Source of the DNA: an uncultured Paracoccaceae bacterium
GTDB taxonomy: Bacteria; Pseudomonadota; Alphaproteobacteria; Rhodobacterales; Rhodobacteraceae
DNA: 64,000 nucleotides
Reading direction: 5' to 3'
Assembly: GCA_947488175.1 (NCBI GenBank)
Contig: CANKYO010000006.1
Location: forward strand, 124,001-188,000
A program made the translations under genes and the position numbers. The notes under the pieces were generated by a model that saw nothing but the letters and a program-made list of their open reading frames with translations, searched no databases and had not been told where the DNA came from. How positions within the stretch are numbered: the first letter of the stretch is position 1; each line of letters begins with the position of its first letter. Below are positions 58,177 to 64,000 of the stretch, one piece after another.

Positions 58177-58965
58177 ATGTTAAGATTGATCGCTTTACTG
58201 ACTCTTATTCTGACAGGTTTCGCAGGCTGCCGCACCATACCGGTCGATGTCAGCCACGCCTATACCGACAAGGGCTACCTGAATTCCGGTCTGCGCACAT
58301 TGGGGCAGCTATACCTGCTGGACACCGAAGACGGCAGCCTCAAGGAACTGGCCGTGCTCGACCTCAGCAACCGGGTCCGGGGTGCCACATTCGAAGAACA
58401 ATTTGCCCGCAATGTGCGCGGCGTCGATATCGGCGCAGGCGGTGAGGCGGGGATCGATGCAGAGGTCAAGGCCAGCATTACCCGCAACAGCTATATCCGG
58501 CTGACCAACGCGTTTGACGAAACCTATGCCAACACGTTTGGCGATCTCTCGGCCGAGATCAACCGGCGCGAGGCGATAGGCGAAGATGTCGGTTTCACAT
58601 GGTTTCTGGACGACGCGGCGAAAGCAGGATCAACGATCCGCTACCTGCTGGTCTATTCTACCATCCGGGCCGATGAAGCCGTGATCGGCTATAACAACGT
58701 CACCGCTGTCGATGGCAACCTGACCGTCCCGGTCCGGGGCCGGGCCGAGGTGGACGTGACCGTATCGGGCCTGAGCGAAGAAAGCTGGAAAGGCAAGGCA
58801 GTGCCCGTGCTGGTCGATTACCACGTCATCCAGGCCTTTCAGGATGACGGTTTCTACAAATTCCGAATCGACAGGGCATTCCGGGACGATGACCTGACAG
58901 ACATCCTCAAGGGACGCCGATTGCCCCCGGCAGAGGAAGAAGATTTCGTCGCGCGACGGCGGTAG
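58177..58965 (+). CDS. Lipoprotein of unknown function
   Basis: A 262-residue precursor with a lipoprotein signal (MLRLIALLTLILTGFAGC, lipobox FAGC). The mature chain is acidic and beta-rich with SHAYTDKGYLNSGLRTLGQL and NRREAIGEDVGFTWFLDDAA. I recognise no family. Its TAG stop is in the palindrome copy 4. The upstream gap of about 140 bases to the divergent esterase gene has no further gene. Confidence 0.72.
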   Translation: MLRLIALLTLILTGFAGCRTIPVDVSHAYTDKGYLNSGLRTLGQLYLLDTEDGSLKELAVLDLSNRVRGATFEEQFARNVRGVDIGAGGEAGIDAEVKASITRNSYIRLTNAFDETYANTFGDLSAEINRREAIGEDVGFTWFLDDAAKAGSTIRYLLVYSTIRADEAVIGYNNVTAVDGNLTVPVRGRAEVDVTVSGLSEESWKGKAVPVLVDYHVIQAFQDDGFYKFRIDRAFRDDDLTDILKGRRLPPAEEEDFVARRR

Positions 58966-58988
58966 GTTGGGTGAAGGCCCACTAATGG
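58963..58988. repeat. Convergent-junction palindrome, copy 4 (degenerate)
   Basis: TAGGTTGGGTGAAGGCCCAC then TAATGG. It aligns with the other three copies and contains the stop codon TAG of the lipoprotein gene; the WYL-type regulator gene converges from the right (stop 59033). Confidence 0.55.
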
Positions 58989-59032
58989 CACCAAGATCAG
59001 TAGCCAAGCTGCCGGGCCTGAGCGTCACGAGA

Positions 59033-59647
59033 TCATTGATCAAAACGATGGGCTGAAATGTTGATATCGCCGCTGTCTGTCAGCGCGAAATCCTCACCGG
59101 TCCGCCCATCCGTCACGAACCATCGCTGCCCTGCCAACCGCATCGCCACCGGATACACCACCCGCGCCTGCGGTCCGCTGGCATTGATCCGCACGATCCG
59201 CCGACCGCGTATGGCATTTGCAAAGGCGGGGACGCGCGGATCATCCTCTGGTGCTGCCATTGTAACCACAAACTGACCCATGGCGCGCTGTACGGTTTCA
59301 CGCACCTTGTCGGGAAAGCTCTCGACCAGTTTGGCCTGAGCGCGCTTCGCGGCCTGTTCCATCCCCAGCGCCACGAGGGCCGGGTTGCGCGTGCCAAGGA
59401 TGACGCCCAGCGCTTCGGCTTCATCCTGATCCAACCCGGTTAGCCGGGTTCTGTAGTTGAAGCCCAACTCGATCCCACCCTGATTGCCCTGAAACACGAT
59501 GATCGGGAGCCCGGCTTCGGTCATCGCATCAACGTCGCGCAGGATGGTACGCGGCGTGACCTCAAGCTCTGCCGCCAGCTGGGCCGAGGTCAGGCGGCCC
59601 CGGTTCTGCAAAAGCAGAAGGATCTGCAAAAGACGGGATGCGCGCAA
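59033..59647 (-). CDS. DeoR-type HTH / WYL-like transcriptional regulator
   Basis: A 204-residue regulator; the N-terminal HTH is LTSAQLAAELEVTPRTILRD, followed by a ligand-type region GLPIIVFQGNQGGIELGFNY and a C-terminal WYL-like part (ARVVYPVAMRLAGQRWFVTD). It starts at TTG with GAGAGG upstream. It is divergent from an SRPBCC gene (75-base gap), which it likely controls. Confidence 0.88.
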   Translation of the reverse strand: MRASRLLQILLLLQNRGRLTSAQLAAELEVTPRTILRDVDAMTEAGLPIIVFQGNQGGIELGFNYRTRLTGLDQDEAEALGVILGTRNPALVALGMEQAAKRAQAKLVESFPDKVRETVQRAMGQFVVTMAAPEDDPRVPAFANAIRGRRIVRINASGPQARVVYPVAMRLAGQRWFVTDGRTGEDFALTDSGDINISAHRFDQ

Positions 59648-59722
59648 ATCAACCTCTCAAACATGACATAAGACGTCATATAAGGGTTGCTAAGCCAATC
59701 GGTGTCAAGACAAGGAGTTTGC

Positions 59723-60139
59723 ATGACACCCTATCACGTGACCCGCGATATCGCGGCCCCGCCCGGCACCGTCTGGTCCATTCTGACCGATGCAGAGCGC
59801 CTGTCGGATGGGAATTTCAGTATCATCAAGATCGACGAACAAATCGCGAAGGGCGCGCGTTTCAAGCTGTGGTCCGAGGTCGATCCCAAACGCGCCTTTC
59901 CGATCAAGGTTGCGGTGATGGAACCCGAACTCCGGATGGAGTGGCATGGCGGCATGCCGCTGGGTCTGTTTCTGGGTAACCGGCAATTCATCCTGACGCC
60001 CATCAGGACCGGCACGCGGTTTGAAATGCGGGAAACCTATTCCGGCCCGCTGAAAGGTCTGATCACTAAGGCGATCCCCGACCTGCAACCCAGTTTCGAA
60101 AAGTTCGCAGATGCGTTGAAAGAAAGGGCAGAGGCATGA
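59723..60139 (+). CDS. SRPBCC (START-like) domain protein
   Basis: A 138-residue protein of the Bet v1-like/START fold: TRDIAAPPGTVWSILTDAER, KLWSEVDPKRAFPIKVAVME, EWHGGMPLGLFLGNRQFIL and FADALKERAE at the end. Small hydrophobic-ligand binder of unknown target. AAGGAG lies upstream of the ATG. It overlaps the next gene by 4 bases. Confidence 0.9.
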   Translation: MTPYHVTRDIAAPPGTVWSILTDAERLSDGNFSIIKIDEQIAKGARFKLWSEVDPKRAFPIKVAVMEPELRMEWHGGMPLGLFLGNRQFILTPIRTGTRFEMRETYSGPLKGLITKAIPDLQPSFEKFADALKERAEA

Positions 60140-60552
60140 ACCGTGTCACCTATGGGATGGGGGTCGCTGGCGATCCATGGATCCTGAAAACCCCGCCCCA
60201 GACCTCTGAGTTCGAAGTCTGGAAGGACGAAGCCGCCGATCCCCCGGCCCTGATCGTGCAGGTCGGCAAGACCCGGCTCTCTTACCAGTTGCGGGCGATT
60301 GATGATGCCCATGCGATGCTGAAGGCCCATGGCGACTGGATGCCCTTGGGCAATGCGGATGAAGGCAAACCGACCAAGGAGGGCACGCTGGAACATTGGG
60401 CGCGCAATGCGGACAATCCGGTGGGTGGCTATTACGGGCTGCGCAAAGGCTATCGCGGGCGGTTCGCCAACTATGTCGCGCCGGTGATGGAGATGCTTGG
60501 GCTGGTCGAACTGGAACATAACGCGCGCAACAATCGGGTCCGCGGGCTTTAA
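60136..60552 (+). CDS. DUF6855 family protein
   Basis: A 138-residue soluble protein: GDPWILKTPPQTSEFEVWKD, YQLRAIDDAHAMLKAHGDWM and GYYGLRKGYRGRFANYVAPV. I believe this is the DUF6855 family; function unknown. Translationally coupled to the SRPBCC gene, and its 3' end overlaps the converging HxlR gene by 4 bases. Confidence 0.72.
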   Translation: MNRVTYGMGVAGDPWILKTPPQTSEFEVWKDEAADPPALIVQVGKTRLSYQLRAIDDAHAMLKAHGDWMPLGNADEGKPTKEGTLEHWARNADNPVGGYYGLRKGYRGRFANYVAPVMEMLGLVELEHNARNNRVRGL

Positions 60553-60920
60553 GCGTGATCCGAGGGTTCCCAGCCCAATAATTCCGGCGGCGGGTCATAG
60601 GCATGGTCCAGATGGGCCGCGCCCCACGCCGCCATGGCCTGAACGACCGGTAACAGTGCCGCACCCTTGGTGGTAAGCTGATATCGAAAGCGGGGTGGAT
60701 GGTCCTGATAAGGTACGCGCAGAACCAAACCGTAATCGGTCAGACGCTTCAGCCGGCCGCTGAGAATATTGCGTTTCATTGCTTCGGCACTGGTCAGAAA
60801 ATCCGAAAAGCGCTGCGCCCCGAACATCATGTCGCGCAGGATCAACAGGGTCCATTTGTCACCGATCAAATCAAGAGTCGATGAAATTGGGCAGTCAGAG
60901 CGGTAGTCTTTGGTATCCAT
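60549..60920 (-). CDS. HxlR family transcriptional regulator
   Basis: A 123-residue winged-helix regulator: CPISSTLDLIGDKWTLLILR, GAQRFSDFLTSAEAMKRNIL and RLKRLTDYGLVLRVPYQDHP. Start ATG at 60920. HxlR proteins commonly respond to reactive aldehydes, quinones or thiol stress. One cysteine (SDCPIS) near the N-terminus is in the position used for redox sensing in some relatives. It faces the ankyrin gene across a pair of direct repeats. Confidence 0.93.
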   Translation of the reverse strand: MDTKDYRSDCPISSTLDLIGDKWTLLILRDMMFGAQRFSDFLTSAEAMKRNILSGRLKRLTDYGLVLRVPYQDHPPRFRYQLTTKGAALLPVVQAMAAWGAAHLDHAYDPPPELLGWEPSDHA

Positions 60921-60941
60921 AGGCCGGACCCTATCCAAGTC

Positions 60942-60994
60942 AGTTGCAAAATGGAACTCACTTGATAGAGTAAGTTGCAAATCAGGACTCGCTT
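60942..60994. promoter_or_regulatory. Direct repeats between HxlR gene and ankyrin gene
   Basis: AGTTGCAAAATGGAACTCAC (from 60942) and AGTTGCAAATCAGGACTCGC (from 60973) recur with a 31-base spacing, three helical turns. A pair of same-face repeats in a divergent promoter fits a dimeric HxlR-type operator. The second copy overlaps the ribosome binding region of the ankyrin gene. Confidence 0.6.
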
Positions 60995-61006
60995 TAGGAG
61001 ATCATC

Positions 61007-61636
61007 ATGCGATCACTGCTTACCGCCATCCTGTTCTGTTGTTCCGCCGCAATGGCCGATACGGCCCCGCTTGATCAGGCGGTGCGCGCCGGCGACATCG
61101 CCGCAGCGCAGGCCGCCATTGCTGGTGGGGCGGATATCAACCACCCCCTTCCGCCCCTGTTGATGCCACCGCTGACCATCGCGGCGATCCGCAACGATCT
61201 GGACATGGTACAAACGCTGCTGACCGCCGGGGCCGATCCAAACCAACCCGGTAATCGGGGGATGAATGCGTTGTCTGCGGCGGTGCGTAGTTGCCGCTCG
61301 GGCGCTGCTGTCATTGCCGCACTGATCGATGCAGGTGCCGATTTGGAAGACCGGTCAGGCGCCGGCCTGACCCCGCTGATGGCGGCCATTCAGGAGGAAC
61401 GCACCGATATCGCGCTCCTGCTGATTGCACGGGGCGCCAATATCAACACGCGCAACCAATACAGCGACGGGGTGCTGAACTATGCCATCTATACCGAGAA
61501 CGCCCTCGTGGTGCAGGCGGCCATGGCGCGCGGCGTCGATACGGACCAACTGAACGTTCTTTTCACGACCGGTATCTACTACTATCCGGGGTTCGGACAG
61601 GCGCGAGCCCATGGAGGTGCAAACTGCGCAGGGTAG
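61007..61636 (+). CDS. Secreted ankyrin-repeat protein
   Basis: A 209-residue precursor with a signal peptide (to about ADTAPL, residue 18-20). Ankyrin repeats follow: DQAVRAGDIAAAQAAIAGGA, LTIAAIRNDLDMVQTLLTAG, LTPLMAAIQEERTDIALLLI. Exported ankyrin proteins are known as catalase- or protease-associated chaperones in the periplasm. It is divergent from the HxlR regulator and is followed by a hairpin terminator. Confidence 0.88.
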   Translation: MRSLLTAILFCCSAAMADTAPLDQAVRAGDIAAAQAAIAGGADINHPLPPLLMPPLTIAAIRNDLDMVQTLLTAGADPNQPGNRGMNALSAAVRSCRSGAAVIAALIDAGADLEDRSGAGLTPLMAAIQEERTDIALLLIARGANINTRNQYSDGVLNYAIYTENALVVQAAMARGVDTDQLNVLFTTGIYYYPGFGQARAHGGANCAG

Positions 61637-61669
61637 CTGTCGCAAATGTCGGCCAAAATTCCCCGCCAG

Positions 61670-61690
61670 AAAATCTTGGCTAAGATTTTT
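61670..61690 (+). terminator. Intrinsic terminator after the ankyrin gene
   Basis: AAAATCTT (61670-61677) and AAGATTTT (61682-61689) with loop GGCT, then T residues. It overlaps the stop region of the converging GNAT gene. Confidence 0.72.
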
Positions 61691-62274
61691 TAACCCACGT
61701 CCGTTTTGCCGCGCCTGTCGTGGCGCAGGTTGGCGTAGAGCACGTGGTTCCGCCAGCGCCCGTTGATCTGCAGATAACTTTGCGCGACGCCTTCGTATTT
61801 GTAGCCACATTTTTCAAGCAACCGGCGCGAGGCCTCGTTTTCAGGAAGACACCCTGCCTCCATCCGGCTGATGTCCAACACGGTGAAGGCGTGATGCACA
61901 ACCGCCTCAATCGCCTCGCGCATGTAGCCCTGCCTGGCGAAGGGTGCGCCAATCCAATACCCGGTTGTGCCCGCCTGCGCCGGACCACGCCGGATATTGT
62001 CCAGCGTGATGGCGCCCAGCAGCATGCCATCCGCCCGGCGGGTCAGAAACAGCGGCATCGCCGTGCCATTCGCGATCGACCGTTGCGCCCAATAAACCCG
62101 ATTGGTGAAGGCCTTGCGCGTCAGGTGGTCATGCGCCCATGTCGGCTCCCACGCGCGCAGGAATTCCTCGCTTTCGCGGCGCAGTGCCGTCCAGGCGCGG
62201 AAATCGCCATGCATCGGCGGGCGCAGGGTCAACCGTTCGGTTTCGATCCGAACCTTGCGCTTGGCCCCAAGCAT
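61690..62274 (-). CDS. RimJ/RimL-type GNAT acetyltransferase
   Basis: A 194-residue GNAT. RimJ-like start region ERLTLRPPMHGDFRAWTAL, acetyl-CoA site APFARQGYMREAIEAVVHHA, and motif B NEASRRLLEKCGYKYEGVAQ. It may acetylate ribosomal protein or other N-termini. Its start overlaps the stop of the M16 peptidase gene, so they are coupled. Confidence 0.9.
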   Translation of the reverse strand: MLGAKRKVRIETERLTLRPPMHGDFRAWTALRRESEEFLRAWEPTWAHDHLTRKAFTNRVYWAQRSIANGTAMPLFLTRRADGMLLGAITLDNIRRGPAQAGTTGYWIGAPFARQGYMREAIEAVVHHAFTVLDISRMEAGCLPENEASRRLLEKCGYKYEGVAQSYLQINGRWRNHVLYANLRHDRRGKTDVG

Positions 62275-63542
62275 CAGGCAGCCAGCCGGGCTTTCAATGC
62301 ATCAAGGCTCGGGGCCGCATCAGCCGGTCCATAAAGCGCCATGGCCGTGCCTGCCTGCCCGGCCATCTGGCCGGCGAAGCCTTTGACATCGCCGGTTGTC
62401 ACCTCATCAATGCGCGCAATGGTTTCGTCGAGGGATGGGATCCGATCCCAGATCGACAGAAGGCGTGCCAGACGCTCAGCCCGATTTGACGGGCTTTCCA
62501 GCCCCATCAACAGCCCTGCTTTCATCTGGGCACGGGCCCTCGCCACCTCGGCCGCAGTCATGTCGTCTGCCGCGCGTTTCATCTCGTCCATGGTGATGTG
62601 GGCAAGTTCGGCGATCTGTTCGGCACTGGTACCGGCATAAATCGTGGTCAGGCCGGTATCTTCATAGGCCCCGGCCTGGGCGAAGATCGTATAGCAAAGC
62701 CCCCGGTTTTCACGGACCTCCTGAAACAGGCGCGAAGACATTCCGCCGCCCATGGCCGAGGCATAGATCTGGGCGGTATAGATTGCCGGATCGCGGTAAT
62801 TCGGTCCTTCAAGCGCCAGCGCGAAATGTACCTGTTCCAGTCCTTTGATCTCGCGCCTCTCCCCCCCGCCAAAGGCAGCGGGCTGCAGCAGTTCAGGCGC
62901 GCGGGTCACTGCGGGCAGATGGCCAAACAGCGCCTCGGCCTGTATGACAATAGCGTCATGATCGACCGCACCTGCGGCAGACAGGATCATCTGGTTGGGG
63001 CCGTAATGTTCGCCGACAAAGCTCTGCAGATCGCCGCGACTGAAGGCGCTGACCCGCTCGGACGGGCCAAGGATCGTGCGGCCCAGTGCCTGATCGGGGT
63101 AAGCCACCTCTTGCAGCCAATCGAAGATGATATCGTCTGGGGTATCCAGCGCCTGCCCGATCTCCTGCAGGATCACACCGCGCTCCACCTCAATCTCGGC
63201 AGGATCAAAAACCGGGTTCAGCAGGATATCAGCGATCACATCAAGGCCAAGGGCCACGTCATCTTCCAGAACGCGGGCATAGTACGCTGTCATCTCACGG
63301 CTGGTATAGGCGTTGATATAGCCGCCCACATCCTCGATGCTTTCAGCGATCTGCAGCGCGCTGCGCGTTGCGGTGCCCTTGAACGCCATATGTTCGAGGA
63401 AATGCGCGATGCCGTTCTGTTCGATCCGTTCATGCCGCCCACCGGCCTGCACCCAGATGCCGATGCTTGATGATTTCAGCCCGGGCATATGTTCGGTAAC
63501 AATCCGAAACCCGTTCGACAGCGTGTGCAGTTCAATCGTCAA
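62274..63542 (-). CDS. M16 family zinc peptidase (processing-peptidase-like)
   Basis: A 422-residue peptidase with the inverted zinc motif HFLEH (HFLEHMAFKGT near residue 45) and the third metal ligand in ERGVILQEIGQ. The C-terminal domain has AGTSAEQIAELAHITMDEMK. Such alphaproteobacterial proteins are related to mitochondrial processing peptidase. It starts at TTG immediately after the threonine synthase stop (TAATTG). Confidence 0.92.
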   Translation of the reverse strand: MTIELHTLSNGFRIVTEHMPGLKSSSIGIWVQAGGRHERIEQNGIAHFLEHMAFKGTATRSALQIAESIEDVGGYINAYTSREMTAYYARVLEDDVALGLDVIADILLNPVFDPAEIEVERGVILQEIGQALDTPDDIIFDWLQEVAYPDQALGRTILGPSERVSAFSRGDLQSFVGEHYGPNQMILSAAGAVDHDAIVIQAEALFGHLPAVTRAPELLQPAAFGGGERREIKGLEQVHFALALEGPNYRDPAIYTAQIYASAMGGGMSSRLFQEVRENRGLCYTIFAQAGAYEDTGLTTIYAGTSAEQIAELAHITMDEMKRAADDMTAAEVARARAQMKAGLLMGLESPSNRAERLARLLSIWDRIPSLDETIARIDEVTTGDVKGFAGQMAGQAGTAMALYGPADAAPSLDALKARLAA

Positions 63543-64000
63543 TTACGTGATCCGTTCCCTGATGACGGCCTGTATTGCCGCCAAATCCCCCGCGACGCGT
63601 GTGACGCGCTCGGGACGGTCATACAGGTCTGCCATGCGCGGGGGAAGGGGTGCCGCGACGCCGGAGGCTGCTTTCACGGCATCTGGAAACTTTGCCGGAT
63701 GGGCAGTGGCGAGGGTCACCATAGGTGTTGTGCCCAAATGCGCCTCGGCCACATGAACACCGACGGCCGTATGCGGGCACAACAATTCGCCATGATCTGT
63801 GCGGTACGATTTGATCGCGGCATAGGTTTCTTCCTCGGACGCCCGCCCTGATTTGAACGTGTCTTTCAGCATCTGGTAGGCACCCTGACTGATCTGGAAA
63901 CCGCCACCTTTAAGGTCCTCCATCTGGGCGGCGACCGTGGCCCCGTCCCGCCCGTAGGCATCAAAAAGCGCGCGTTCGAAGTTTGAACTGACCTGAATAT
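63543..64000 (-). CDS. thrC: Threonine synthase, 3' part
   Basis: C-terminal 151 residues of threonine synthase, a PLP enzyme of threonine synthesis; the start lies beyond the window. The visible part contains QVSSNFERALFDAYGRDG and GELLCPHTAVGVHVAEAHLG followed by MVTLATAHPAKFPDAV, which are ThrC C-terminal blocks. It is the upstream partner of the M16 peptidase gene. With asd (11205) it belongs to the aspartate family pathway. Confidence 0.94.
   Translation of the reverse strand, partial: IQVSSNFERALFDAYGRDGATVAAQMEDLKGGGFQISQGAYQMLKDTFKSGRASEEETYAAIKSYRTDHGELLCPHTAVGVHVAEAHLGTTPMVTLATAHPAKFPDAVKAASGVAAPLPPRMADLYDRPERVTRVAGDLAAIQAVIRERIT

Noticed and set aside
1-64000. CRISPR arrays, tRNA or rRNA genes, insertion sequences
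   Set aside because: No regularly spaced repeats, cloverleaf-like blocks with CCA-type ends, or transposase motifs were seen on either strand; short palindromes are explained as terminators, operators or the junction repeat.

Overview
This 64 kb window reads as chromosomal housekeeping DNA of a Roseobacter-group alphaproteobacterium (Rhodobacterales). I infer this from the high-GC, Rhodobacterales-like proteins (plant-type GshA, fused MoeA, DUF2794, DUF6173 and DUF6356 proteins, a 45-residue aa3-oxidase subunit IV, HemP, SbtA/SbtB, MbfA under an Irr-type box) and from tightly packed operons in which successive genes overlap by 1-4 bases. I see no rRNA, tRNA, insertion sequence, prophage, CRISPR array or biosynthetic cluster. 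I do not commit to a genus.

Layout. 0-7.7 kb: end of plsY, a small membrane-protein gene broken by an in-frame TGA, then a leftward block rsmE / unknown / two tandem GNATs / membrane protein / gshA, divergent from ubiA. 7.7-14.4 kb: OmpA-domain envelope protein with a coiled-coil partner, two small secreted one-domain paralogues, asd, a repetitive secreted peptide, and a DUF4139 protein. 14.5-17.6 kb: inorganic-carbon block (SbtA bicarbonate transporter, SbtB PII-like protein, serine hydrolase, beta carbonic anhydrase). 17.7-22.5 kb: M17 aminopeptidase plus NlpC/P60 peptidase; a hemP operon with a 49-codon leader gene; DUF2794; two I78 protease-inhibitor lipoproteins. 22.6-27.5 kb: glutathione-dependent formaldehyde dehydrogenase, serine hydrolase and a NYN/OST-HTH protein; a TetR regulator with three matching operators; a secreted peptide; the iron exporter MbfA. 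27.5-32.6 kb: six genes all overlapping by 4 bases (fdhD, membrane protein, mobA, mobB, MoeA fusion, GNAT), a molybdenum-cofactor operon. 32.7-40 kb: azlCD, orphan oxidase subunit IV, Lrp regulator, glutamine amidotransferase, VOC protein, metallo-hydrolase, DmdC-like acyl-CoA dehydrogenase. 40-47 kb: TsaC/Sua5, NadX, an FrhB-family iron-sulfur protein, RTX metalloprotease with a TbpB-like lipoprotein, Lrp/ald pair. 47-55.7 kb: mscL, GST, NAD salvage operon (NadM-Nudix, NadV), YtoQ, GNAT, methyltransferase, pheT. 55.8-64 kb: LysM-double-rhodanese protein, PHB-depolymerase-like esterase, regulators with small stress-type genes, secreted ankyrin protein, RimJ-like GNAT, M16 peptidase and the end of thrC.

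Themes: iron handling (HemP, MbfA, both with likely iron-responsive sites), thiol/formaldehyde/formate metabolism (GshA, formaldehyde dehydrogenase, FdhD, Mo cofactor), NAD supply (NadX, NadV, NadM) and bicarbonate supply (SbtAB plus carbonic anhydrase).

The most unusual signals are non-coding: (1) a roughly 70-base C-rich, foldable element present twice (11089-11159 and 21821-21895); (2) a 26-base palindrome family at four tail-to-tail gene junctions, often supplying the stop codon; (3) three copies of a TetR-type operator around the MbfA/secreted-peptide locus next to an Irr box; (4) tandem hairpins between nadM and nadV.
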